Positions 24,680 to 33,928 are shown, numbered from the stretch's first letter. The stretch: 64,000 nucleotides of DNA from Aequorivita antarctica (GCF_007997155.1 NZ_VORT01000003.1:327388-391387), one strand, 5' to 3'. Numbers and translations: made by a program. Notes: generated from the sequence alone by a model not told the origin.

Positions 24680-26572
24680 ATGAACAAGATATATACAATC
24701 CTTTTACTCATAGCTGTAAGCACCACAATGGTTACCGCCCAAAATAGTAAAACAAAAAAGGCCGACCAATATTACGACCGACTTCAATATACCGACGCCG
24801 CAGAAGCCTATCAAAAATTGTTGAAAAAAGGCGAAGGTAGCACTTACGTTTTTGAACGTTTAGGCAACAGCTATTACTTTATAAACGATACCAAAAAAGC
24901 CGAAACATTTTATAAAAGAGTTGTAAAAAAGAAGGACGTCAACCCAGAAACGGTATACAACTATGCGCAATCTTTAAAAGCGAACGGCAAGTTTGGCGAT
25001 TATAATACCTATATGAAGCAATTTGCTGAAATGAAACCAAGCGACTCCCGTTCGATAGAATTCATGAAGAACCCAGACTATCTTCCTGAAATTATCGACG
25101 AGAATTCACAAAAATACACTGCCACCAACCTTGAAGCATTGAATTCAAAATACTCAGATTTCGGCGGAGTGGTTGTGGGAAAAGATTTCTATTTCGCGTC
25201 TGCCAGAAATACTACAGGCAAAAAATACGGCTGGAATGAAGAGCCTTTTTTGGATATTTACAAAGCTTCTATAGTTGGTGGTGTTGAAAAAAATGAAGTT
25301 CTTCTAAAAGGCGATGTAAATACTAAATATCATGAAAGCTCTGTGACCATTACTGCAGATGGAAAACGCATGTATTTTGACCGAAACGATTACTACAACG
25401 GAAAATATAAAAAGAACGAAGAAGGCATCAACCAAATCAACATCTATTACGCAGAAAACGTAGATGGCGAATGGAAAGACGTGCACTCAGTTCCTTTTAA
25501 TACCAGTGAATATTCAACTAGTCATCCTGCTTTAAGCCCAGATGGAAATACATTATATTTTACCAGCGACCGTCTCGGTGGGAAGGGCATGGCAGATATC
25601 TATAAGGTTGCTATTTCTAAAGACGGTTCTTTTGGCACCCCAGAAAATTTGGGAAGCAACATCAACACCGAAGGAAAAGAAGGCTTCCCCTTTGTAGATT
25701 CAAACGGAACACTTTATTTCTGTAGCGACGCGCATTTGGGAATGGGGGGTTTGGATATTTTCGCTGCGGAAGCAAAAGGAAATAATTTTGGTGAAGCCAA
25801 AAATCTTGGTATAGGTGCGAATAGTAGCGAAGACGATTTTGCATACTCATACGACCCCGCAACGCAGGAAGGTTTTGTTTCTTCCAACAGAAAAGGCGGA
25901 AAGGGAAGCGATGATATATATAAAATCAAAAAGATAGAATCCTGCGAGGTTACCATAAATGCGCTTGTAATTAATGAATACACTAAGGAGCCTATTCCTT
26001 CAGCACGTTTGGAACTTTATGATGGCATGGAAAACAAATTAAACACTGAAACTACAGGAGTAGACGGAAAAGGCACCCTAATGACTGCTTGCAACCAAAA
26101 TCATGTAGTTCAAGCATTTATGAATGGTTTTGAAAGCAATGCTGTAAAGGTAAGCGCTTCCAAAAATGAGGTGAAAAGCATAACCATTGAATTAAGACCA
26201 ATTGAATCGATTATTGTAGATGACAAAGTGATTTTAAACCCTATTCTTTTTGACCTTGACAAATCAAATATCAAGCCCCAAGCGGCTTTTGAGCTTGATA
26301 AGCTGGTAGCACTGATGCAAAAATATCCTTCCATGGAAATTAATGCTGAAAGCCATACCGACAATAGAGGTTCAGATACTTATAATATGGAACTTTCCGA
26401 AAGAAGAGCCCAATCAACCGTGCAATATATTATTTCGAAAGGAATTGACAAAAGCAGAATAAGCGGAAAAGGTTTTGGCGAGTCCAAACCTGCAATAGAC
26501 TGTGGTGACAAATGTACCGACGAACAATATCACAAAAACAGACGTTCCGAATTTATTATTGTGAAGAAATAA
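24680..26572 (+). CDS. PorE-like protein: TPR, beta-propeller, CRD and OmpA domains
   Basis: A 630-aa periplasmic or outer-membrane-associated protein. In order: signal peptide (about 1-20), TPR-like helices (to about 130), a PD40-type propeller (units SPDGNTLYFTSDR and DSNGTLYFCSDAHLG), a carboxypeptidase-regulatory-like domain (about 420-500, NEYTKEPIPSARLELYD), and a C-terminal OmpA peptidoglycan-binding domain (ILFDLDKSNIK ... ESHTDNRGS ... LSERRAQS). This is the domain order of PorE, which ties the type IX apparatus to peptidoglycan. It follows PorP/SprF by 23 bases and probably anchors the same module. Confidence 0.88.
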   Translation: MNKIYTILLLIAVSTTMVTAQNSKTKKADQYYDRLQYTDAAEAYQKLLKKGEGSTYVFERLGNSYYFINDTKKAETFYKRVVKKKDVNPETVYNYAQSLKANGKFGDYNTYMKQFAEMKPSDSRSIEFMKNPDYLPEIIDENSQKYTATNLEALNSKYSDFGGVVVGKDFYFASARNTTGKKYGWNEEPFLDIYKASIVGGVEKNEVLLKGDVNTKYHESSVTITADGKRMYFDRNDYYNGKYKKNEEGINQINIYYAENVDGEWKDVHSVPFNTSEYSTSHPALSPDGNTLYFTSDRLGGKGMADIYKVAISKDGSFGTPENLGSNINTEGKEGFPFVDSNGTLYFCSDAHLGMGGLDIFAAEAKGNNFGEAKNLGIGANSSEDDFAYSYDPATQEGFVSSNRKGGKGSDDIYKIKKIESCEVTINALVINEYTKEPIPSARLELYDGMENKLNTETTGVDGKGTLMTACNQNHVVQAFMNGFESNAVKVSASKNEVKSITIELRPIESIIVDDKVILNPILFDLDKSNIKPQAAFELDKLVALMQKYPSMEINAESHTDNRGSDTYNMELSERRAQSTVQYIISKGIDKSRISGKGFGESKPAIDCGDKCTDEQYHKNRRSEFIIVKK

Positions 26573-26576
26573 GGGG

Positions 26577-26604
26577 CTAACCTCTAACTGGCAACCAACC
26601 AGAG
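26577..26604. repeat. Short heptad-periodic stretch after the PorE-like gene
   Basis: Four units in 7-nt register follow the stop codon: CTAACCT, CTAACTG, GCAACCA, ACCAGAG. The units share an AAC core. The pattern is short and could be chance. Confidence 0.3.
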
Positions 26605-26649
26605 AAAAACCCTTACAGTTTCAATTTTGAAATTTTGTGAGGGTTTTTT
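26605..26649. terminator. Bidirectional terminator
   Basis: AAAAACCCTTACA (26605-26617) pairs with TGTGAGGGTTTTT (about 26636-26648) with one G-T pair, around a loop that itself holds a TTTCAATTTTGAAA inverted repeat. It lies between the PorE-like gene and the convergent acetyltransferase gene. Confidence 0.65.
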
Positions 26650-26657
26650 AATTTTGA

Positions 26658-27146
26658 TTATAATTTCATTTTATAATAAGCCGCAGGAAGACCAATATAT
26701 TCGCCATCATAATCCCAGAGGAAACCTTGCTTTTCTAGAATTCTTTGGGAAGCCATATTTTCAGGATCTATAATTGCTATCAAATTTTTAATTTCATCTA
26801 CTTGTTTTGCTAGGTTTACCAATGTTTGCGCAATTTCAGAACCGTAACCCTTTCCCCAATGTTCTGGCATAGTAAGGTAACCAATTTCCGCTTCATTTTT
26901 TTTGGTCATTACAAGCTTTGAATACCCTACAAACCCACCACCAAATTTGAGCGTTACTTTGAAGTTGCCTATTTTAGGGGTTTCTTGATTAATTTTCAGC
27001 ATTTTTTCTAAACGTTCACGGGCATCATGCTCTAAATCTGGGCGCCCAGTTACCATCTTCATTACATCGGCATTACTTACCAATTGAAAATAATCATCAA
27101 AATCTGCTTCAGTATAATGGTTGAAAATTAATCTTTCAGAATTCAT
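26658..27146 (-). CDS. GNAT family N-acetyltransferase
   Basis: A 162-aa acetyltransferase of the RimJ/RimL-type GNAT group. It starts MNSERLIFNHYTEADFDDYFQL; the acetyl-CoA loop appears as TMPEHWGKGYGSEIAQ, followed by IAIIDPENMASQRILEKQGF, a near-perfect match to this subfamily. The frame could begin three codons earlier at a GTG; the ATG at 27146 fits the family start. The acceptor substrate (protein N-terminus or small amine) is not predictable. Confidence 0.88.
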   Translation of the reverse strand: MNSERLIFNHYTEADFDDYFQLVSNADVMKMVTGRPDLEHDARERLEKMLKINQETPKIGNFKVTLKFGGGFVGYSKLVMTKKNEAEIGYLTMPEHWGKGYGSEIAQTLVNLAKQVDEIKNLIAIIDPENMASQRILEKQGFLWDYDGEYIGLPAAYYKMKL

Positions 27147-27252
27147 AGCGAACACCAGTGTTTATAAAAAGAATCATTCAAAGAAACAAAATAAAAAAGT
27201 CGCCGCCAAAAGAATCAATTCTTTCAAAATCATCTAAAATTTCCGATATTAT

Positions 27253-28092
27253 TCAATTGCAACGCTCACCTTCCATAGCTACGTCATTTATGTCGCGAAT
27301 AAACAATTGTACATCGCTGTTGAAAATGCTTAACACAGCGGTCAAAGTACCGTTGCCTTCCGGAAGTCGAAAATTTTTGAAATCTGCATAGCCACTGGTT
27401 CTTAGTATAACGATTTGTCCATCACAATTTTCAACATCTCTGTTAACTCCGTAGGTATTGGTTAGGTTTCCATAGTGTTCCACCCCTGCAATTCCATCTG
27501 GAAACTGCACGTCTTCAAATTGTACCAAAGTATTCAGTCTTTCAGAATTAGAAGTTTCGGCAATAGAAATAACTGTAGGAACCATTTCAGCGATTTCTGT
27601 GGAGCGAAGTATGCGACTTTCAAATTCTATTACATCAATTCTACCCACCTCATCCCCATCCTGAACACCTATTGTCGGCAGCCCAGCATATTCGCCAATG
27701 TAAAGACCGTTTACGCGGAAGTAAATCTTACGGCCTGGTTCAAACTTGGTGTAAAGATCCGTGGAATTGGTAGAGATTGAAACCCCTGTCGTTGGGTTTT
27801 CAGGCGCATCTTGAATTACTAATGTTTTGTAGAAGTTTCCAGTTTCATCGCTTGAAACTACGTAAGCTTCTATATAAAGATCTCTTGCGGAACCGTCGCC
27901 GGCTTCAATTATTTTTGGTTCATAACCACGATAAATATCTTTTATAGTCTGAATATCTATATTAGCGGCAACATTTGGTTCTTGGCTGTTTATTTCAGGC
28001 GCGTTATAATCATCATCCTGAACACAGGATGTAACAATCATTCCTAAAAAGAATAGGAAAAGTAGCAGTTTGCTATTTTTTAAATTTTTCAT
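27253..28092 (-). CDS. DUF5689 domain lipoprotein
   Basis: A 279-aa lipoprotein: signal peptide and lipobox (MIVTSC, Cys23), a short disordered linker, then a DUF5689 domain: IKDIYRGY ... IEAYVVSSDETGNFYKTLVIQD, GRKIYFRVNGLYIGEY ... IGVQDG, and a final HYGNLTNTYGVNRDVENCDGQIVILRTSGYADFKN segment. The OB-like fold with nucleic-acid-related domain partners suggests a nutrient-binding surface lipoprotein. It lies 28 bases downstream of the TonB receptor and is probably its surface partner, taking the place SusD holds in glycan loci. Confidence 0.85.
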   Translation of the reverse strand: MKNLKNSKLLLFLFFLGMIVTSCVQDDDYNAPEINSQEPNVAANIDIQTIKDIYRGYEPKIIEAGDGSARDLYIEAYVVSSDETGNFYKTLVIQDAPENPTTGVSISTNSTDLYTKFEPGRKIYFRVNGLYIGEYAGLPTIGVQDGDEVGRIDVIEFESRILRSTEIAEMVPTVISIAETSNSERLNTLVQFEDVQFPDGIAGVEHYGNLTNTYGVNRDVENCDGQIVILRTSGYADFKNFRLPEGNGTLTAVLSIFNSDVQLFIRDINDVAMEGERCN

Positions 28093-28120
28093 CGTTTCTT
28101 AAATTAAATTTCTCAATCCG

Positions 28121-30910
28121 TTAAAATCGAACGTACAGATTTAAATAATATGTAGTTCCGTAACCATACCAATACTTTGATCCAAAAACTGGGGTTTCGT
28201 TTTTAGCATCTTCGGAAAGGGTTCGGTAGTTGGCGTTTCTTCCTTGCTCATAACCGCCAGTTTTGTATTTTTTGTCTAAAACGTTGTTGATGGTCGCAAA
28301 GAAACCAAAGTAGTAATCTTTAATTTTCCATGATTTTCCGCCCACAACGTTTACCAACATATAGTCGTCAAACTTTTCTTGTTTCAACAATTCCCTTGCC
28401 TTAGCTGGATCGTAATCATTGAAAGGAACGCCGTCTGTATCCAAATAAAAATTTCTGGTTCTTGAGAGTGATGAAACATCAACATAGGCATTGTTAAAAT
28501 AGTTGGCAGTAGCTCCAAACCACCAGAAATCTGGATCGCGGTATTCAAACCCTACTTGATACGCCTGTTGTGGACCGCCTGCAACTTTATAATTCTCTAT
28601 ATATGCAGGACCGTAATCTACCGAAGATATTCTTTGTAGGGTTTCAGCATTAAGCGCGCCTCCAAAATCTGAAGTAATATATAAGTTTGGGTTGTTGTCA
28701 TAGGTGTTCTGCCCATAGGCTGCGGCCCCTTTTAACTTAATGGTTGGCGTTACCTGGGCTTCAATACCTAATTCAGCTCCTATATTCTTTCTGTTTATCC
28801 CCGTAAGAATTTCTTGGATAAAACTGTTTTCCACTACCCTATCAACACCTTGAACGGAAATACCGTCAGCATAATAGAAAGAAATTTCCGAAGCTTCTTG
28901 CTTCAAGGTATAATACCCAGTTAAACGCGCTTTAACGATTGGCGAACGGAAAATGTAACTTGCGTCTATGCTGATGTTTTTCTCTTCGGTCAAACCATTA
29001 ACCGTTTCATTGTTTTGACGTGAATTGGAAAAAGAGTTGCGCAAGGTTGGCGCATCTGTGAAGTAAGCCGTGTTCACTTCAAAAGCGTGTCTTCCAAATA
29101 TTTTATAGATACCACCTACTTTGGCGCCATAGGTAGTAAAGTCAAGTTCTTTACTTTTTCCGTAGGAATTATCTGCGAAATTACCATTCCTATACAGGCC
29201 ATTTCTTTGATAATTTGTCTTCCCTATTTTTCCTGCAACATAAAAATCAACTTTTGAGTATGAAAACTGTGCTTGAGCAAAACCACTGTAATCAGTAGCA
29301 TCCAATTCATAGTTATATTTAAAGATTTCTTCTTCGCCAATCACACGGTTTGGGTTGTTCAAATCGTTTTGGGCAGCATCGCCAAGTTCGAAAGTATCGA
29401 TGTCTAAATAACCATTTCCTCCCAACAAATCAATCATATTTGCAAAGTTGTTAGAGTTCAGATTTCGGTAGTTCAAAGAAGCAGTAATTTCAATATTTTC
29501 GGTTACTTGAGAAGTCAAAATAGTATTGGCAGAAAGTTGCTTGTCGTCGTTTCTATCTTCGTATAAATAATAACGCGAAGTCCCTCCATAGAAAACGTTG
29601 GTTTCATAAATATCCTGCCAATCAATTTGACCATTATTCACAAACTCTGAGTATGCTTGATAGGCACCATCGTAATTTGGTCCATTTGGATCTGCCAAAA
29701 AGTAGCTCGGCATTTTTTGATAATAGCTTGGATCTGGGTTTGGAGCATTATCGTAACCCAGGCGACTATTCCCTATTTTTCCATATTGGTAGGCAACATT
29801 AGTATTAAGCTGTGTTTTTTCTGAAATGTCCCAATAGTGGTTCAACATTATAATTGGTTCTTTAACTTCTTTAATCCGCGAGTTGCGGATTTCACCGTCT
29901 TGTTTTCCCCAATATGAATTATATCTGGTTCCTTTAAGGTCATAAACCTCTTGGGTAGATGCTGCAGTTTTCCCTCTGCGATTGGGCGTATAGAAAGCTG
30001 TAAGGTTCAAGCTATGGGTATTGTTCAATTTCTTTTCTACGGAAGCAAAGAAAGAGTTGGCATCATAAAGACTTCCATCGTTATAACCTTCTTCTCCAAA
30101 ACGTCTGGCAAGCAATACGGAATAAGCCCAACCGCTTGGAAGCAGGCCACTACTGTATGATCCCATTACGCGACCGCGGTAACTTCGGTTACTGCTAGCG
30201 TAGGAAATCCTTCCACCTTTGCGATATTGTGATGCTCGCATAATAATATTGGTAGTTCCAGCAAGGTGGCCAAAGTTGTATTCGTTTGCCGAAATTCCCA
30301 TAGAGAACATTTGATTGCGCTGTATGTCGTTCAGCCCACCCCAGTCAGACCATTGCGGTCTTCCGTCGTAGAGTTTGTTCATCTCTAAACCGTTGATAAG
30401 AACTTTTCCGTCTTCAGAATCGTAACCTCTTGGGCGAAAAAAAGTAGCACTGAAATCATAAGAAGCTGCGTTCAGAAACACATCTTTTGAAGCTTGAAGC
30501 AAGCCAGATACGTTGAAAGATGCTCCTTCGTCTTCGTCCAGTTGTTCGTCAGAAAGACTGATAACACCAATCTGTTCTTCAATCTCTTGCAAGTCAACGG
30601 ATAAAAGAATTGACTTTAAGTTAACTGGAGCATCACTTTGGATAGTAACCGGAATTTTCAGACTGGTATAGCCCTCTTTTGAAATCTCCAAAACTTGTTC
30701 CCCCTGAGGAAGGGTTTCCTGCGAAAAAGAAAAAAATCCTTCGGCATCAGTAGTAGTGCTAAAAATACTATTCTGAAGGCTAACTGTAACATCTGGAATG
30801 GGTTCGCTGGAGTTGGTATCAAGTATTCGTCCTTGTACAATGGCCTCTTGGGCAAATGAAGACAGCCCAGCCAAAAAAACCACATACCCTATAAAAATGA
30901 AGCGTCTCAT
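28121..30910 (-). CDS. TonB-dependent receptor with carboxypeptidase-like domain (DUF5689-linked)
   Basis: A 929-aa outer-membrane importer: signal peptide (ends SSFAQ, about 21), a carboxypeptidase-regulatory-like domain (VQGRILDTNSSEPIPDVTVSLQN, about 24-110), a plug region (FNVSGLLQASKDVF ... FFRPRGYDSEDGKVLINGLEMN), and a barrel ending in the aromatic C-terminus LNLYVRF. Transport needs TonB/ExbBD energy. The DUF5689 lipoprotein is downstream and a secreted endonuclease-family gene is divergent, a recurrent flavobacterial grouping I associate with use of extracellular nucleic acid or phosphate (inference). Not a SusC of the glycan type, as there is no SusD. Confidence 0.88.
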   Translation of the reverse strand: MRRFIFIGYVVFLAGLSSFAQEAIVQGRILDTNSSEPIPDVTVSLQNSIFSTTTDAEGFFSFSQETLPQGEQVLEISKEGYTSLKIPVTIQSDAPVNLKSILLSVDLQEIEEQIGVISLSDEQLDEDEGASFNVSGLLQASKDVFLNAASYDFSATFFRPRGYDSEDGKVLINGLEMNKLYDGRPQWSDWGGLNDIQRNQMFSMGISANEYNFGHLAGTTNIIMRASQYRKGGRISYASSNRSYRGRVMGSYSSGLLPSGWAYSVLLARRFGEEGYNDGSLYDANSFFASVEKKLNNTHSLNLTAFYTPNRRGKTAASTQEVYDLKGTRYNSYWGKQDGEIRNSRIKEVKEPIIMLNHYWDISEKTQLNTNVAYQYGKIGNSRLGYDNAPNPDPSYYQKMPSYFLADPNGPNYDGAYQAYSEFVNNGQIDWQDIYETNVFYGGTSRYYLYEDRNDDKQLSANTILTSQVTENIEITASLNYRNLNSNNFANMIDLLGGNGYLDIDTFELGDAAQNDLNNPNRVIGEEEIFKYNYELDATDYSGFAQAQFSYSKVDFYVAGKIGKTNYQRNGLYRNGNFADNSYGKSKELDFTTYGAKVGGIYKIFGRHAFEVNTAYFTDAPTLRNSFSNSRQNNETVNGLTEEKNISIDASYIFRSPIVKARLTGYYTLKQEASEISFYYADGISVQGVDRVVENSFIQEILTGINRKNIGAELGIEAQVTPTIKLKGAAAYGQNTYDNNPNLYITSDFGGALNAETLQRISSVDYGPAYIENYKVAGGPQQAYQVGFEYRDPDFWWFGATANYFNNAYVDVSSLSRTRNFYLDTDGVPFNDYDPAKARELLKQEKFDDYMLVNVVGGKSWKIKDYYFGFFATINNVLDKKYKTGGYEQGRNANYRTLSEDAKNETPVFGSKYWYGYGTTYYLNLYVRF

Positions 30911-30930
30911 CTTTAAATATGAATTTTATC

Positions 30931-30954
30931 GGGGAGAATGTAATAGGGGAGAAT
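30931..30954. promoter_or_regulatory. 9-bp direct repeats in the leader of the TonB receptor gene
   Basis: GGGGAGAAT occurs twice (30931-30939 and 30946-30954), 15 bases apart, just upstream of the receptor start codon on the minus strand. Such repeats can be operator half-sites; no matching regulator is known to me. Confidence 0.25.
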
Positions 30955-31001
30955 TTTACTAATAAGGTATAAATTTAATAAAAATATTATTATATATTAA
31001 A

Positions 31002-31009
31002 TATATTTG
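31002..31009 (+). promoter_or_regulatory. Candidate -7 box of the endonuclease-family gene
   Basis: TATATTTG matches TAnnTTTG exactly and implies a transcript start near 31015, just before the ATG at 31027. The -33 region lacks a TTTG in this very AT-rich stretch. Confidence 0.35.
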
Positions 31010-31026
31010 TTAAGTTTTTATGATTA

Positions 31027-32100
31027 ATGATTATAAAGAAGATGGAAAAACTCTTTCAATACCCACTTTTTCTATGTTTATTTTATGTTGCTTTTTCATT
31101 TTCCCAAACCGAAAAAGAATATAAAATAAATACGATTGCCTTTTACAATCTTGAAAATCTTTTTGACTACGAAGACGATCCACTTATTTTTGATGATGAC
31201 CGCACTCCAGAAGGTAAAGATCATTGGACCAAGGAAATTTACGAAGCTAAACTGGTGAATATGGCAAAGGTGATTTCAGAGATTGGAGAAGACATTACAA
31301 GCACTTCCCCCGCTTTGATAGGCGTAAGCGAAATAGAAAACCGTCGCGTACTGGAAGATCTTTTAAACCAAAAACCTTTGGTGAACAAGGATTATGGCAT
31401 TGTACACTTTGATAGCCCAGACCGTCGCGGTATCGACGTAGCATTACTTTACCAAAAGAGACTCTTCACACCCACAAATTATAAAGCTTATGAGTTAATA
31501 ATTTATGACGACCAAGATCGCAGTAAGCGGGTCTATACACGTGACCAATTATTGGTGAGCGGTATGCTGGACGGCGAAAAGATTAATATAATTGTAAACC
31601 ATTGGCCCTCCCGAAGCGGTGGTGAAGAAAGAAGCCGGCCAAAAAGAATAAAAGCCGCAGAGCTGAACAAACATATAATGGATTCATTGTTTAGTGAAGA
31701 TCCGTACGCAAAAATTATAACCATGGGCGATTTGAATGACGATCCCGTAAGCCCGAGCATAAAGGACGTGCTGAAAAGCAAGAGCGAAAGACAAGACATG
31801 AAAGTGAAAGAACTGTACAACCCAATGGAGAATATGTATAAAAAGGGGTTGGGTACACTCGCCTACCGTGACGCATGGAACCTTTTTGACCAAATAATAA
31901 TTTCAACGGAGTTGACCAAAAAAGATTATTCTTCCTATCGTTTTTATAAAGCTGGGATTTTTAATAAAAATTATTTGACCACCCCACATGGTCAATACAA
32001 AGGCTACCCGTTCCGTAGTTTTGTAAATGGTTATACAGGTGGGTATAGCGATCACTTTCCTGTCTATATTTATTTGATAAAGGAAAAGATTTCTAACTAG
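31027..32100 (+). CDS. Secreted endonuclease/exonuclease/phosphatase family protein
   Basis: A 357-aa exported hydrolase of the DNase I-like (EEP) fold. After the signal peptide (ends FSFSQ) come the catalytic segments in order: IAFYNLENLFDYEDD, the metal-binding Glu in GVSEIENRRVLEDLL, DRRGIDVALLYQK, NHWPSRSGGEE, the catalytic pair GDLNDDP and the C-terminal GGYSDHFPVYI with the essential Asp-His. It likely cuts nucleic acid or phosphodiesters outside the inner membrane. An alternative start is the ATG at 31042. It is divergent from the TonB/DUF5689 genes and has a dead paralogue at 19628. Confidence 0.88.
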   Translation: MIIKKMEKLFQYPLFLCLFYVAFSFSQTEKEYKINTIAFYNLENLFDYEDDPLIFDDDRTPEGKDHWTKEIYEAKLVNMAKVISEIGEDITSTSPALIGVSEIENRRVLEDLLNQKPLVNKDYGIVHFDSPDRRGIDVALLYQKRLFTPTNYKAYELIIYDDQDRSKRVYTRDQLLVSGMLDGEKINIIVNHWPSRSGGEERSRPKRIKAAELNKHIMDSLFSEDPYAKIITMGDLNDDPVSPSIKDVLKSKSERQDMKVKELYNPMENMYKKGLGTLAYRDAWNLFDQIIISTELTKKDYSSYRFYKAGIFNKNYLTTPHGQYKGYPFRSFVNGYTGGYSDHFPVYIYLIKEKISN

Positions 32101-32186
32101 GGATTATTAAAGAATTAAAAAAGATACAGCTGCGCTACTAATTGCAAGTCTACCCAATAAAAAAATTTTATTAACGTTAAAGATTC

Positions 32187-32588
32187 GTGTTAAAAGCGCT
32201 AAAAATTTTCTTCCTCTCCTTTTATACCTTGGGAACATTTTGTTTGCCGATGGGAAATTTCTCAGTGTTGCCCAATCTTTCCGAAATGTATAGTCACTGC
32301 AAAACACAGGAAGATAAAGATATGACACCATTCGACTTTGTAACGGACCATCTTTTAAATCTCGATGGAATGTTTGACAAACACGATAATGGCGACGAGC
32401 AGAAACCGCATACCCCACTGCAAACACAGAATCATTCACAAATAACTTTATTCCAATTTATAAGTCCGTTTACTTTTAAAACGGCTACTTTTAAAAGTAT
32501 TGAGCCGAAAGAAATCATTTATTCTTCTGAAAATCTTTCTGTTTCAAATTATGTCTCAAAAGTCTTCCACCCTCCTATAACTGCTTGA
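32187..32588 (+). CDS. Hypothetical exported small protein
   Basis: A 133-aa protein read from a GTG at 32187: a hydrophobic start (MLKALKIFFLSFYTLGTF) followed by a polar domain with HCKTQEDKDMTPFDFVTDHLLNLDG and a C-terminal F-H-P-P-I tail. I recall proteins of this general form, ending in an H-P-P-x-A motif, beside metal-efflux or stress genes in Bacteroidota, but no family name is certain. It lies 86 bases after the endonuclease gene and before the PepSY-like gene. Confidence 0.5.
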   Translation: MLKALKIFFLSFYTLGTFCLPMGNFSVLPNLSEMYSHCKTQEDKDMTPFDFVTDHLLNLDGMFDKHDNGDEQKPHTPLQTQNHSQITLFQFISPFTFKTATFKSIEPKEIIYSSENLSVSNYVSKVFHPPITA

Positions 32589-32655
32589 TTTATATTTTTA
32601 TAACTTCGTTTTAATTTCAAGCGGAGCATTCAGTATTAATTTAAATAAGCAAAAA

Positions 32656-33096
32656 ATGAAAAATATATTTTTAGTTGCCTTGGCCATTTTATGCGCCAGC
32701 GCAACAGGTTGTGCACAAAAAAAAGTGTCAAATGCAGTAGATTCCGCTTTCAAAACAAAATTTTCTAACGCCACTAATGTTTCTTGGGATAAAGAAAATG
32801 ATCACGAATATGAAGCCGAATTTAAAATAAACGGTGTAAATTATTCTGCAAACTTTTCCGATACCGGAAAATGGCTGGAAACCGAGCAAGTGATTACTTA
32901 CGAGGAATTACCACAATCGGTAAAGCAAAGCTTTATGGCTTCCCACAAAGACGCCAAAGTAAAAGGAGTTGCAAAAATAGATACCTCTGAAGGCGAAACC
33001 CGCTATGAAATAGAAGTAAAACAGCTTTTAAGTTCAGAAGAACTGTTTTATGACGCAAACGGAAAAGAGCTTCAGGATGACGATTCAGAGGATTGA
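32656..33096 (+). CDS. PepSY-like periplasmic protein
   Basis: A 146-aa exported protein, possibly a lipoprotein (Cys19 in SATGC). The body has two copies of the PepSY-like unit: VDSAFKTKFSNATNVSWDKENDHEYEAEFKINGV, then LPQSVKQSFMASHKDAKVKGVAKIDTSEGETRYEIEV. This pattern is shared with the beta-lactamase-inhibitor-like (PF11396-type) proteins of Bacteroidota, common as small envelope proteins near signalling genes. Role unknown. A terminator follows. Confidence 0.75.
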   Translation: MKNIFLVALAILCASATGCAQKKVSNAVDSAFKTKFSNATNVSWDKENDHEYEAEFKINGVNYSANFSDTGKWLETEQVITYEELPQSVKQSFMASHKDAKVKGVAKIDTSEGETRYEIEVKQLLSSEELFYDANGKELQDDDSED

Positions 33097-33104
33097 AATA
33101 ACCC

Positions 33105-33138
33105 AAAAGGCAGCGCATTTTGATGTGCTGCCTTTTTT
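33105..33138 (+). terminator. Rho-independent terminator after the PepSY-like gene
   Basis: AAAAGGCAGCGCAT (33105-33118) pairs with ATGTGCTGCCTTTT (33123-33136), with one G-T pair and a 4-base loop, followed by TT. Confidence 0.75.
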
Positions 33139-33154
33139 AAAAACTTTTAAAACT

Positions 33155-33919
33155 ATGAAAACCAAACTTATAATCCTTTTGCTTTTTCTTTCAATCAATA
33201 ACATGTTTTCACAGGAAATTACAAAAACGGATAGTATTGTTCCTATAAAAAAGGACTATCTAAAATTTGATTACAAGGCGTTAATTATTCCTTCCGCATT
33301 TATGGCTTATGGAATTATTGGCATTGAGAGCGATGGTTTAAAAGGTTTTAACGCCAATATTCGGGAAGAAGTAACGGAAGATATTGACGATAAATTCACC
33401 ATTGACGATTTTTCGCAATACGCTCCCGCCATAGCAGTTTACGGACTCAATCTTTTTGGAGTTGAAGGCAAAAACAATTTTAAAGACCGGAGTATTATTT
33501 TGGGCACATCCTACCTGCTTATGGGAACTTGGGTTACCGTAATGAAGAAAACAACCCGAATTGAACGACCCGATAAAAGTGGTTTTAATTCTTTTCCATC
33601 TGGACATACTGCCACTGCTTTTGCAAGTGCAGAATTTTTGTGGCAAGAGTATAAAGATGTTTCCTTTTGGTATGGAATCTCAGGATATGTTGTTGCAACT
33701 GGAACAGGTTTTTTCAGAATATACAACGACAAACATTGGCTTACGGATGTGGCGATGGGTGCTGGAATTGGAATCCTAACCACGAAAATTGCGTATTGGG
33801 TCTTTCCGCTTATGGAAAATCACATCTTTAATAGGAAGGAAAATCGAACCACAGCGATGGTCGCACCGTTTTATAACGGCAAGCAACTTGGGGCAGGGAT
33901 TCTTTTTAAAATCAATTAA
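33155..33919 (+). CDS. PAP2 superfamily phosphatase
   Basis: A 254-aa secreted or membrane-associated phosphatase of the PAP2 (acid phosphatase / lipid phosphatase) superfamily. The three catalytic blocks are visible: KKTTRIERPD (KxxxxxxRP), SFPSGHTATAFASAEFLW (PSGH) and RIYNDKHWLTDVAMGAGIG (SRxxxxxHxxxD-like, with the His-Asp pair). A signal peptide ends near NMFSQ. The ATG at 33155 follows the terminator and opens the signal peptide. Likely substrates are lipid phosphates such as undecaprenyl or phosphatidate species. Confidence 0.88.
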   Translation: MKTKLIILLLFLSINNMFSQEITKTDSIVPIKKDYLKFDYKALIIPSAFMAYGIIGIESDGLKGFNANIREEVTEDIDDKFTIDDFSQYAPAIAVYGLNLFGVEGKNNFKDRSIILGTSYLLMGTWVTVMKKTTRIERPDKSGFNSFPSGHTATAFASAEFLWQEYKDVSFWYGISGYVVATGTGFFRIYNDKHWLTDVAMGAGIGILTTKIAYWVFPLMENHIFNRKENRTTAMVAPFYNGKQLGAGILFKIN

Positions 33920-33928
33920 AACAAAAAC

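Noticed and set aside
28121..30910. SusC of a glycan utilisation locus
   Set aside because: No SusD or glycoside hydrolase nearby; the partner is a DUF5689 lipoprotein and an EEP enzyme.
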